Shown in pieces: positions 33,884 to 41,990 of a stretch of DNA of 47,512 bases. The first letter of the stretch is position 1. Every line of letters begins with the position of its first letter. The position numbers and the translations under genes were made by a program. The notes beneath the pieces were generated by a model. It ran no database searches. It was not told the DNA's origin and saw only the letters and a list, made by a program, of their open reading frames with translations. Origin of the DNA: an uncultured Kiritimatiellota bacterium (GTDB taxonomy: Bacteria; Verrucomicrobiota; Kiritimatiellia; RFP12; UBA1067); assembly GCA_934667425.1 (NCBI GenBank), contig CAKULV010000024.1, positions 1 through 47,512 of the forward strand. The letters run 5' to 3'.

Positions 33884-35413
33884 CGGCAGCACCAACTGCA
33901 CCGGAACGCAAAACGGCGCGGCAGGCGTACGCGGACTCCCTTCGTTCCAAATCTGCTCATATGCAGTATAGGTGTCATCAGACAGATAGAAGTCGAGATG
34001 AGCCTTCAAGACTCGCTCGAACCGATCAGTCATCCCATACTCCAACAACCCACGAGCATATGCGGCTATCGGCCAGTTATCCACCTCATGCCCTCGCCCA
34101 GGCAAGGTGAACTGGCACATCCCGTGCCACTCGCCGTTATTCTTCTCCCGGTAGGTGCAGAGCAATTCTGCATCTTCGCGGGACAGAAACCCCGTTTCCA
34201 GCATCTCCGGATAATACCGGTAATTTGCGAAGGTCATTGTTTCGTCCGACTGGATGTCTGCGACAAGATTCGTCTGCCCCGGCTCATACGGCACACCTCC
34301 GAGGCGAAGGCGTGATGCGTCATAGGCTCTACGGATAAGCCGCTCGTGGACTTCCGCCATGCCGGCCGTCTCCGCCGCAAGCTCCTTCTCGCCGTTAGCG
34401 CGATAGACCGCACTCACGAGGCGAAGCCCGAGAAGAACTTGAAAATTGTTGTGGAAATATTCCCTGCGGTCTCCTCGCGTATCTGCCTCAGGGGAACCTG
34501 ACAGCAACCTGTTGGGGCCCAACATTCCATCTGACGCCTGCTTTTGTGCAGGCATGTACTTCTGGAACATGCTCAAGACAGTATGGACAAGCGGACGCAT
34601 GGCCGAGGCAATCTCCGGGACTCTTGCCGGACGCGCCTCCGCCACAATCGCCGCGCACCACATCAGACCGCCGTATTCGGACAGGGACGGGCCGTAATAT
34701 GCAATCGTTCCATCCGCCCGCACGAAACGGCGCAAATAATACAGGAACATCTCGGCGGCCTCGTCCGCATGGCGGAACTGCACAAGGGTCTCGACCATGC
34801 AGAGCGTGGTCGGCGGAAACGCCATGTGCGGCATGGCATGGTAATTTCCGGCGCCATAGGCGGGGTGGCGCCCGGCATAACAGCACAGCGCCTGCACCAG
34901 ACAGGCCTTCCATGCCGCATCCGTCCGGGCATCAAGAGAAGGCAGCGTCCGACCGCGTGCGAACCAGTCTTTCCAATAGGCAACCGTGCGCATGCGCACG
35001 GCCTCAAACGTCGAGCCGTCGGTTGCCGCGCCGGAAGGCCAAACCGTAAAGCGATTCCCCTCGCGCACATAAAGGCTGTCGCCTGAGGCCATCAACTCCG
35101 TTTCGCCGCCGACCTGGAGGATCGGGAGATAGCCTTCTTGCCACCGCCACTCTCCGCCGGGATCCTTCAGCACGAAGAGAGGTCTCTCAAACCGCGCTTT
35201 CCCGTCCTCGTCCACAAGCACATCAACAGGATGATCTTGGAACTGAAACACCTCGCCGTTACGCTTGACCTCAAAATAGGCCGTGCTTGAGCGGTCGGAC
35301 AGCGGAACGTTCCCTCGAACCGGCGCAAGCCGCAATGTCTCCCCTGCCATGGATGGCAGAGATGCCGTCAAGAGGAATCCGACAGCCAACGCCAATCTAA
35401 AGTACATTTTCAT
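33794..35413 (-). CDS. Secreted six-hairpin glycosidase-like protein
   Basis: Exported protein of 539 residues; signal peptide LALAVGFLLTASLPSMAG. A beta-rich N-terminal part (about 25-140) is followed by a helical body (about 150-500) with repeated aromatic/acidic helix ends such as AFPPTTLCMVETLVQFRHAD, IAYYGPSLSEYGGLMWC, YFHNNFQVLLGLRLV and YEQIWNEGSP. This pattern fits an (alpha/alpha)6 glycosidase fold as in GH78/GH105-type enzymes. I cannot assign a family or catalytic residues. The last 29 residues, from LLGWRDSY onwards, are encoded inside leader repeat copy B, so the natural C-terminus has probably been replaced. It follows the GH109 gene after 23 nt. Confidence 0.65.
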   Translation of the reverse strand: MKMYFRLALAVGFLLTASLPSMAGETLRLAPVRGNVPLSDRSSTAYFEVKRNGEVFQFQDHPVDVLVDEDGKARFERPLFVLKDPGGEWRWQEGYLPILQVGGETELMASGDSLYVREGNRFTVWPSGAATDGSTFEAVRMRTVAYWKDWFARGRTLPSLDARTDAAWKACLVQALCCYAGRHPAYGAGNYHAMPHMAFPPTTLCMVETLVQFRHADEAAEMFLYYLRRFVRADGTIAYYGPSLSEYGGLMWCAAIVAEARPARVPEIASAMRPLVHTVLSMFQKYMPAQKQASDGMLGPNRLLSGSPEADTRGDRREYFHNNFQVLLGLRLVSAVYRANGEKELAAETAGMAEVHERLIRRAYDASRLRLGGVPYEPGQTNLVADIQSDETMTFANYRYYPEMLETGFLSREDAELLCTYREKNNGEWHGMCQFTLPGRGHEVDNWPIAAYARGLLEYGMTDRFERVLKAHLDFYLSDDTYTAYEQIWNEGSPRTPAAPFCVPVQLVLPRLLGWRDSYRTWHERLQSGVPSPGSGCCD

Positions 35414-35436
35414 GTTGGTTCTCCGTCAAAAGACCG

Positions 35437-36879
35437 TCACACGCTCAGCTGGCCCTTGGCGGCCTTCATGTTCTTGAACTCGAGCTTCGCGGCGTCGATC
35501 GTCGCGTCCATGAGGTTCGAGTTGCAGGGCGTCTTCCACGCGCCGCGCGTGAAGTCGGGCACGTCCATCGTCCGCGCGCGGCTGCGGGCCGAGCGCTCGG
35601 TCAGCTCGCTCACGGCGCACCAGCTCGCGAGGTCGTAGACGTCGGTGTCGAGCGGAAGTCCCCGCTGCAGGCAGTACGCCCACCTGAGGTCCATCATGTA
35701 GTCCATGCCGCCGTGCCCGCCGACCTTCTTCGCGATGTCGCCCACCTGCTTCACGAGCGGGTGCGCGTACGCGGCCCTGATCCGCGCCGTCGCCTCCTCC
35801 GAGAACGCATGGTGCCCGCCGCTCCGGGGCCACTCGTCCCCGCCCTCGAGGAAGATCTCCAGTCGCGGGTATCCGCGGAACACCCCCTTCGTGCCGGCGA
35901 TGAGGTTGAGGCGCGAGTATGGACGCGGCGACGAGACGTCGTGCTGGAGCATGATCGTGCGCCCCTTCGCCGTGCGGATCGTCGTCACGTTCATGTCCGC
36001 CATCGCGAAGCGCTCGCCACGGAGCGGATTGTCCGCCGCGAGCGTCGCGCGGGCGAACGCCTCGTAGCCGGCCTGGTGAGAATCCACGGAGACGAGGTAG
36101 TCGAGGCGGTCGCCGCGGTTCACGCCCATGTCCATGCAGATCGGCCCGAGCCCGTGCGTCGAGTAGTAGTTGCCCGCGTGCTTCTCGTTCCAGCGGTTGC
36201 GCCAGCGCTCCCACTGCGAATCGTTGAAGATCTGCCAGCGGCGGTCGTGGATGTAGGCGCCCTCGCCGTGGATGAGCTCGCCGAGCATCCCGAGCCGGCA
36301 GAGGTTGAGCGCCAGCAGCTCCTCCTCGCCGTAGCAGCAGTTCTCGAGCTGCATGCAGTGGACGCGGCATTTCTCCGCCGTCTCGACGAGCTCCCAGCAC
36401 TCGTCCACGAACATCGCGCTCGGCACCTCGATGAACACGTGCCTGCCGGCCTTCATCGCGTACACGGCTATGGGCACGTGCGCGTCCCACGACGTGGCGT
36501 TGTAGACGACGTCGACCCTGCCCGAGTCGCAGAGCCCCTTGTAGGCCTCGGCCGTCCCGCTGAAGACGAGCGGCTTCGCCCCGGACTTGCCGTGCACCGC
36601 CTTCGCCGCCTTGTCGGCGTATTCGGCGCGGATGTCGCAGACGGCCGTCACGGAGACGCCCGGCACCTGCAGAAGGCGCATCGCGGCCGCGTAGCCGCGA
36701 GACCCCACGCCGACTACGCCTACGCGGATGCCGCTCTTCATGGGCGCACAGCGGAAGTTCCGCATCGGCGCGCCGGGCGCGCCTCCGACCGCCCCCTTCG
36801 CGCACACGCACCCGGCGGCCATGCCGGCCCCCGCCGACAAGGCCATGCCCTTAAGAAACTCGCGCCTGTTCGTTGTCAT
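35437..36879 (-). CDS. GH109-type alpha-N-acetylgalactosaminidase (Gfo/Idh/MocA fold, Tat-exported)
   Basis: GH109 enzymes remove terminal alpha-GalNAc from mucin and blood-group-A glycans by an NAD-dependent redox mechanism. The 480-residue protein starts with a twin-arginine signal (TTNRREFLKGMALSAG). Then come the Rossmann motif GVVGVGSRGYA, MKAGRHVFIEVP, QLENCCYGEEEL, GELIHGEGAYIHD, the catalytic-region YSTHGLGP, and MGVNRGDRLDYLVS, HGGMDY and VPDFTRGAW. All of these are recalled features of characterised GH109 proteins. ATG 36879 is fixed by AAAGGAG 5 nt upstream. Tat export suits a protein that must carry bound NAD out of the cytoplasm. Activity on other sugars is possible, since related Gfo/Idh/MocA proteins vary. 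Confidence 0.82.
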   Translation of the reverse strand: MTTNRREFLKGMALSAGAGMAAGCVCAKGAVGGAPGAPMRNFRCAPMKSGIRVGVVGVGSRGYAAAMRLLQVPGVSVTAVCDIRAEYADKAAKAVHGKSGAKPLVFSGTAEAYKGLCDSGRVDVVYNATSWDAHVPIAVYAMKAGRHVFIEVPSAMFVDECWELVETAEKCRVHCMQLENCCYGEEELLALNLCRLGMLGELIHGEGAYIHDRRWQIFNDSQWERWRNRWNEKHAGNYYSTHGLGPICMDMGVNRGDRLDYLVSVDSHQAGYEAFARATLAADNPLRGERFAMADMNVTTIRTAKGRTIMLQHDVSSPRPYSRLNLIAGTKGVFRGYPRLEIFLEGGDEWPRSGGHHAFSEEATARIRAAYAHPLVKQVGDIAKKVGGHGGMDYMMDLRWAYCLQRGLPLDTDVYDLASWCAVSELTERSARSRARTMDVPDFTRGAWKTPCNSNLMDATIDAAKLEFKNMKAAKGQLSV

Positions 36880-36923
36880 ATGCACTCCTTTGTTTTACGC
36901 ATCCGGCAACCTCCGCCTCTCGC

Positions 36924-36945
36924 GGCGGCGAATGGGTTCGCCGCC
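36924..36945. other. Strong GC hairpin between nagB and GH109 gene
   Basis: Perfect 9-bp stem GGCGGCGAA/TTCGCCGCC with a 4-nt loop TGGG. A neighbouring CCGCCTCTC can pair with the left arm instead, so two exclusive folds are possible. There is no U-tract on the minus strand, so it is not a standard terminator. It could tune read-through or mRNA stability between nagB and the GH109 gene, or be a dispersed REP-like element. Confidence 0.6.
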
Positions 36946-36962
36946 CTACCCACCTAAAAAAA

Positions 36963-37706
36963 CTATTTCCCCAGCAGCGACGCGCTCGCCGGATCGAGGA
37001 ACATCCCGCAGTCGGGATGGAGCTGCATGAACGAGCTCGGAAGCATGTTCGTGACGGGCCCTTCGAGGGCGCCCTTCACCGCCTCCGCCTTGCGCGCGTC
37101 AGGACAGGTGCAGACTATGGCCTTCGACCATAGGATCTGCTTCATCGTCATAGAGAACGCGCGGGCCGGCACTTCGTCCTTCGTCGCGAACCAGCCCTCG
37201 CCGACCTGCTGCATGCGGCACTTGTCGTCAAGCGGCACCACCTTGTAGGCGCGCTCGCAGTCGATGTCCGCCGGCGGATCGTTGAACGCGAGATGCCCGT
37301 TCTCGCCGATGCCCACGCACGCTACGTCGATCGGCGAGGCGCGCAGAAGCGCCTCCAGGCGCGCGATCTCGGCGTCCGGGTCCGCCGCCTCGCCGTTCAC
37401 CTCGTTGAACGCCTTGAGCGGCCGCGGGGTCTTCGCGACGAAGCGCTCGCGCATGTAGCCGCGGAAGGAGGCCTTGTGCGTCGCCGGCAGGCCCACGTAC
37501 TCGTCGAGGTGGAAGCCCTCCACCTTCGTCCAGTCGATGCCCGGCTCCTCCACGAACGCCTCCAGGAACTCGAACTGGCTCGCGCCCGTCGCCACGATGA
37601 TCCGCGCCCCTCCGCGCAGCGCGATCGCCTCGCGCACCCTGTCGCCCGCCATCTTCGCCGCGTGTGCGGCCATGTCCAGCTTGTCTTTTCCGATGTAGAC
37701 TGTCAT
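36963..37706 (-). CDS. nagB: Glucosamine-6-phosphate deaminase NagB
   Basis: NagB converts glucosamine-6-phosphate to fructose-6-phosphate and ammonia, the entry of amino sugars into glycolysis. The 247-residue product has ATGASQFEFLEAF (phosphate-binding loop), GFHLDEYVGLPATHKASFR (catalytic Asp and neighbouring loop) and GIGENGHLAFNDPPAD (lid/active-site stretch). The start at 37706 follows GGA about 13 nt upstream, a weak site. It begins the minus-strand glycan locus and diverges from the regulator at 37856. nagA is not in the window. A GTGCA/TGCAC inverted repeat lies in its leader. Confidence 0.93.
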   Translation of the reverse strand: MTVYIGKDKLDMAAHAAKMAGDRVREAIALRGGARIIVATGASQFEFLEAFVEEPGIDWTKVEGFHLDEYVGLPATHKASFRGYMRERFVAKTPRPLKAFNEVNGEAADPDAEIARLEALLRASPIDVACVGIGENGHLAFNDPPADIDCERAYKVVPLDDKCRMQQVGEGWFATKDEVPARAFSMTMKQILWSKAIVCTCPDARKAEAVKGALEGPVTNMLPSSFMQLHPDCGMFLDPASASLLGK

Positions 37707-37732
37707 TCTCGTATTTTCCGTTTTTGTGGCCC

Positions 37733-37751
37733 TGTGCACTCCAAATGCACA
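37733..37751. promoter_or_regulatory. Inverted repeat TGTGCA-N7-TGCACA in the nagB leader
   Basis: A 19-bp symmetric site 27 nt before the nagB ATG and downstream of the likely promoter region (minus-strand TAAAAT near 37765). Its position would allow a repressor to block transcription of the glycan locus. It differs from the palindrome over the regulator's promoter, so a second regulator is possible. Confidence 0.45.
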
Positions 37752-37819
37752 TGCCCCGTATTTTATCAGGCGCAAGCATTTTCGCGCCGGAATAATTTTT
37801 GCATTTTTCTGCGCCGCAA

Positions 37820-37848
37820 TTGCAAATTCATGTATCGTCTGATACAAT
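37820..37848 (+). promoter_or_regulatory. Sigma-70 promoter of the LacI/AraC-hybrid regulator
   Basis: TTGCAA (37820-37825), a 17-nt spacer and TACAAT (37843-37848). The start site would fall at about 37855, one base before the ATG at 37856, so the message is probably leaderless; no Shine-Dalgarno is visible. Confidence 0.7.
37831..37846. promoter_or_regulatory. Palindromic operator TGTATCGTCTGATACA
   Basis: Perfect 6-bp arms TGTATC and GATACA around 4 nt. It fills the promoter spacer and overlaps the -10 box of the regulator gene, so a bound protein would shut that promoter. Autoregulation by the encoded LacI/AraC hybrid is the simplest reading. Confidence 0.6.
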
Positions 37849-37855
37849 CCCGGAC

Positions 37856-39001
37856 ATGAAAACGAGACTTGCGAGACAGTCCATGGGGCGTGACGTGCTG
37901 CTTCTCATAAGCCCGGTGCCGCCGGAGCGCTTTCGCGGCATTGCGCGCTTCGCGAAGAACCATGCGTGGCACCTTACGATCGGGGAGCGCGGGTCTCCCC
38001 CGCACGACTGGATCGGCGACGGCGCGCTCGTGATGCTCGAGCGCAGGCACGGTGCGCTCATGGACGCGGTGGCGAGCTACCGCAGGCGCCGCATCCCCGT
38101 CGTGGACCTCACGCTGGCCTGCCCCGAGATCGGCCTGCCGAGGGTCTGCGGAGACAACGAGGCGATCGGCGGCCTCGCCGCCGACCACTTCCGGGAGCGC
38201 GGCTTCAGGAAGGTCGCCTTCTACTCGAGCAAGCGGGGGAACATCCAGCATCTCCGGCACGCAAGCTTCGAGCGGCGGCTTGGGGCGAAGGTGCCGTGGC
38301 TCGCCACCGCCAAGCCGGCGCCGCTCGCAAACAGGCTGAAGGCCGCCGGAAAGCCGCTGGCGGTGTTCTGCTACTCCGACTACGACGCGACCATGGTGCT
38401 GAACGCCTGCCGGGCCGCCGGCATATCCGTGCCGGACGAGGTCTCCATACTCGGCGTCGACGACAACCGGATCCTCTGCGAGAACCAGTCCGTCCCGCTC
38501 TCGTCCGTCCGCCACGACCATGAGCGGGTCGGCTACGAGGGGGCGGCGCTTCTGGAGCGCCTCATGTCCGGCGGGGGCCGGCGCACTCCGGGCGGCAAGC
38601 CGGCCGCCCCGCCTTCATTGCTCATCCCTCCGCTCGGCATCGCGATACGGGACTCCACCGACGCGATGGCCGCCTACGACCCCGCCGTGCGGGCGGCGTT
38701 CTCCTACATCATGGAGAACCTCGCCGCCTCCTTCAGCGCCGGGGACGTGGCCCGCGCCGTCGGGATGCAGCCGGCCGCGCTGGAGGCCATTTTCAGGGCC
38801 GAGCGCGGACGCTCCGTCACGAAGGAGGTGATCCTCATGCGCCTCAACCAGGCCAAGTTCCGCCTGAGGGCCACCGACGACAAGCTCGAGGCCATAGCAT
38901 CCGAGACCGGATTCTGCCACGCATCACACCTCTCCAACGCGTTCCGCGCGGCATTCGGCATCACGCCCCGGCAGTACCGCCTCGACGCCGCCAAGGGCTA
39001 A
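37856..39001 (+). CDS. XylR-type regulator: LacI-like sugar-binding domain + AraC DNA-binding domain
   Basis: Cytoplasmic transcription factor of 381 residues. Residues about 10-265 form a periplasmic-binding-protein-like sensor as in LacI/XylR: PERFRGIARFAK, PRVCGDNEAIGGLAADHF, FRKVAFYSS, FCYSDYDATMVLNACRAAG and SILGVDDN are all typical. Residues about 285-381 are an AraC double helix-turn-helix (FSAGDVARAVGMQPAALEAIF, LEAIASETGFCHASHLSNAF and FGITPRQYR). Such hybrids sense a sugar and activate nearby uptake and catabolic genes. It diverges from nagB and the glycan locus, its likely target. Its stop lies 33 nt from the end of Rhs homology, and its 3' end overlaps the Rhs-fragment frame by 41 nt. 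Confidence 0.92.
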   Translation: MKTRLARQSMGRDVLLLISPVPPERFRGIARFAKNHAWHLTIGERGSPPHDWIGDGALVMLERRHGALMDAVASYRRRRIPVVDLTLACPEIGLPRVCGDNEAIGGLAADHFRERGFRKVAFYSSKRGNIQHLRHASFERRLGAKVPWLATAKPAPLANRLKAAGKPLAVFCYSDYDATMVLNACRAAGISVPDEVSILGVDDNRILCENQSVPLSSVRHDHERVGYEGAALLERLMSGGGRRTPGGKPAAPPSLLIPPLGIAIRDSTDAMAAYDPAVRAAFSYIMENLAASFSAGDVARAVGMQPAALEAIFRAERGRSVTKEVILMRLNQAKFRLRATDDKLEAIASETGFCHASHLSNAFRAAFGITPRQYRLDAAKG

Positions 39002-41186
39002 CCCCCGCCCATCGCGCAATTGTTGCTCCAATTGGATCGCGGTTGAGCCAGCGGCCGAGGCCGGGACGGTAGAACCGGCGCTGGTAGGCGACAAGCCCCG
39101 TTTCGCGGTCATGGCACTTCGTGCTGAAACCGAAGGAAAATTGCGTGGCGAGCGCTCCGCTCATGTCGGTAATGTTGCCGTATGGATCGTAGGTGTACCG
39201 CGCGGCGATGTTCCCTGCCTCGGAGACGTATAGGACGATGTTTCCGTTATGGTCGTAGCATGGGATGTAGAACACGCCATCAACCGACACCGCAAGCAAT
39301 CCACCAACGCCACCTGCGCCCTGTTCCGAGCCGGATTTGTGCATACCCCAGAAGTATTCGCACATGCGGGTCGTGCCGTTCGCTAATGCAATCTTCTCCA
39401 GTACAATGTTGTTCTCTTCCCATACGAATGTGTGCGTCTCTGCTGTTTCCCATGTCGTGCCATCGTACTGCTTTACGATCTTCAGCACTCGGCGATGCTT
39501 GTGGTCGTAGCGGTTCAGCACCGCAAGAGAGCCGACAACCGGCGAAAGCGGATAGGCGGCGACCAGCCGGTTCTCCGCATCATAAGAATAGGAGAAAATA
39601 CCATCATTAGTCAGATTGCCGTCGGCATCATAGACGAGGCTTGTGCCGACGGCGGCAGATGTGTACTGGTTGAGGTTGTTTGCCGTGTAGGTATTCGTCG
39701 CTGCGTTTTCCGCCGCCCAGAGGCGATTCCCGATGGTGTCGTAGGCGTAGCCGTAAAGATTGGTGCCGATAGAGGCAGCGGCGAGTTCCGAACGCCTGTT
39801 GTACAGCCACGCGCGCACGAGCGAAACGGAATCCGTCGCGTTCGTCGGGCGACAAAGGAGATCGTACTCCGTCGAGTACCAGAACGCCGACTGTCCGCCG
39901 AAGGCGTAGTCTCGCCGCGTGACAAGTTCCTTGCGGCCCGGTTCTCGTGACAGTCTTGTGCTGAACTGGACGCCGCCCGGCAGCGCATAGGCCATGTTCG
40001 TGAGGTACGAGCCATCATATGCGAGGGACACCGACACGCCGCGTCCAACCGCGTTCGTGAGCGCATAGCCGCACACACGACTCTCGGAATCGTAGCTGCG
40101 CACCTTCGCCGCATGGACAACATTGGTGATCGTTACCGACGTCTCAAGCCCGCGTCTGAATCCGTCGAATGTCCGGTTGAGGGCGAACGCCTCGCCACCG
40201 ACCGCCACGCTCTCGTTCGTGTTCAGCAGGCGGTCGTCGTAGCCGTAGGCGTAGGCTGTGCCGTCTGAGAGCGTTGCGGATGCGACCTTGCCCGAATCCT
40301 CGTATGCGTACGCGACAGATGGCGTACCGGTTTCGGAATAGGTCGTGCCGCTCACGAGATTCCGTGCGTTGTAGGCGTTCTGCTTCCAAGCGCCTCGCGC
40401 CCACGTCGTGCGAGTCTTGTTCCCGTTGTCGGTATAGGCGTAGGCGATCTGCGAACCGTCGGCGTAGGTCTTTGAGACGTTCACGCCGCTTGCGGGATCG
40501 TACTCCCATTGCGTGATGTCCCATGTCACGCCGCCGTCACGGGTTGTATGGCCTGTGGTCTTGCGTCCGGAGGAATCGTAGCCGAAACAGAGCGGATAGG
40601 TGTCGCCACTCGTTGACACCTTCCTGTTGAGAGCGTCATAACCCGTTTCCGTCTCTTGGTCGAGTGCATCAGTCTTGGCGATCTCCCTGTTCAGCATGTC
40701 ATATTCCGTCAACGATTCAGCGACCCTGCCGTCGCGCAGATCCGTGATGTAGCGCACGACGTTCCCGGATTGGTCATGTTCCATGCAGTTGATGCGATTC
40801 GTCACGCCGGATGCGTCCGCTGATGCGATTGCTGTATTGCGTCCGAGCGCATCGTAAGACATCTCCCTCGCACCGTCGATGGATGTCAGGTCGAGCGTGA
40901 CGCCGCAAATCGACCGCATTGTCTGCGGGGTGTCTGCCCCAGTCTGCGAAACGGAAGTCAGGATGCCGCTTTCGGCATCGAACGAGGACTCCGTGACGGT
41001 TTTGCGCCCCGATTCCGCGACAGAGACAGTGCGGCCGCGCAGGGCATCCGAAAGCCCCGTCAGCTGCATCTTGCGAACCTGAACGGAGTTCGTGACGCTC
41101 CCCGTCATGTTCGCGGTAATGGCAACGCGGTATATCTGCTGGCTGATCGTCTCGTAGGATGTGTCGGTCAGGATCCTTTTTTGCAC
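38961..41186 (-). pseudogene. Displaced Rhs core fragment, truncated at both ends
   Basis: A 741-residue frame of YD/Rhs repeats (YDALGRNTAI, YDYDAENRL-like SYDAENRLV, YTYDPYGNITD) ending in the Rhs hallmark GLGRWLNRDPI. It aligns by eye to the second half of the large Rhs gene from about 44060 leftwards: LTGLSDALRGR against LTGLSDAIRRH. It has no N-terminal region; the frame opens after a TGA at 41222-41220 with a GTG at 41186. After NRDPI the homology stops, and the last 21 residues are non-Rhs codons running antisense into the regulator gene. So both its front and its variable tip are gone. It is probably untranslated and may act as a sequence reservoir for tip exchange. Confidence 0.8.
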
Positions 41187-41246
41187 TTGTTGAATACTGC
41201 CTGACTGTCTCCTGTTTAATCATCTCTCTTTTCATAATGGATGCCA

Positions 41247-41675
41247 TCATTCAGTTTCTTTAGTTACGGACTGTACCCACATGGATATCCCATCCAGTGA
41301 CTGCGGAAGCGTCCTGTCCCTGTTATACAGAACCTTCTCACATTTAGGACGCAAGACCATTCTTGCAGTTGAAATGTCATGAAAGGACATCGTCTGACCA
41401 GTTTGTTGAATGCAATAGAACCGCGAATCGATGTCATAACACAGGCAAATACCTTGATTGTCAGTCAAAAATATGGTTGCACTTACAACATTGTTGCTAA
41501 TGCATCGCATGACAAAATTTTCACGAGTCAAAAATGGAGGCAATGATGAATAAAGAAAACTGCGGACACTATCAGTGCACGCACCACTTTTATGCCATTC
41601 TCGCAAACCGAAGGTTGCCGCGATCATAACAATGCCAAATCCAAAGACGGCGTATATGGTAAGTCGTTTCTTCAT
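41247..41675 (-). CDS. Small membrane-anchored protein, candidate immunity protein to the Rhs tip
   Basis: 142-residue protein not recognised as any family. Residues 4-24 (RLTIYAVFGFGIVMIAATFGL) form a transmembrane or uncleaved signal segment. The rest would be extracytoplasmic, with Cys residues in GAC, MRC, GICLCYD, FYC and PKC and several beta strands. Its ATG overlaps the Rhs stop by 4 nt (ATGA), and it is AT-richer than the rest of the window. Direct linkage to the variable end of an Rhs protein is where immunity genes of polymorphic toxins are found; the role is inferred from position only. An anchored, outward-facing form suits neutralising a toxin that acts in the periplasm or at the membrane. 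Confidence 0.7.
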   Translation of the reverse strand: MKKRLTIYAVFGFGIVMIAATFGLREWHKSGACTDSVRSFLYSSLPPFLTRENFVMRCISNNVVSATIFLTDNQGICLCYDIDSRFYCIQQTGQTMSFHDISTARMVLRPKCEKVLYNRDRTLPQSLDGISMWVQSVTKETE

Positions 41676-41990
41676 CTGCTTCGTGTAGCACATGGCTGAA
41701 CCTCGTCAGAGATGTATGCCCAAAAATATGCGTATTTCGTCGGATCTGAAGTTGATTGGCTTTTCTGACAACGATATCGTGTTGTCACGCGACAACTCTT
41801 TGCAAAGCAATTGCCTATTGCACTATGAAATTTTGGCACACAGAGATAGTCTTCAATCACATCGATAATCCAACCCTCGGAAAGATAAAAACACTTTTTC
41901 CTATCAAGTATAGAAAAACCCGTAGATTGGCCGCTGGTAAGCAGATTTCCGGAGTAAACGCAGTTGCAACACTCAATCTTCCCCAAAAAA
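41672..41990 (-). other. Variable Rhs C-terminal tip, candidate toxin domain of unknown family
   Basis: About 105 residues after the conserved VDFLGK. Cys residues occur in IECCNC, KKC, DYLC, GNC, KSC, YRC and QPC, suggesting disulphides or a metal site. Charged/aromatic stretches include YLSEGWIIDVIEDYL and YAYFWAYISDE. I recognise no nuclease, deaminase, ADP-ribosylase or peptidase motif. AT-richer than the Rhs core. Toxicity is inferred from location only. Confidence 0.55.

Noticed and set aside
38961..39032. A toxin domain at the end of the Rhs fragment
   Set aside because: The last 21 residues are Arg/Gly/Ala-rich codons running antisense over the regulator gene and its 33-nt gap, too short and unstructured to be a tip.
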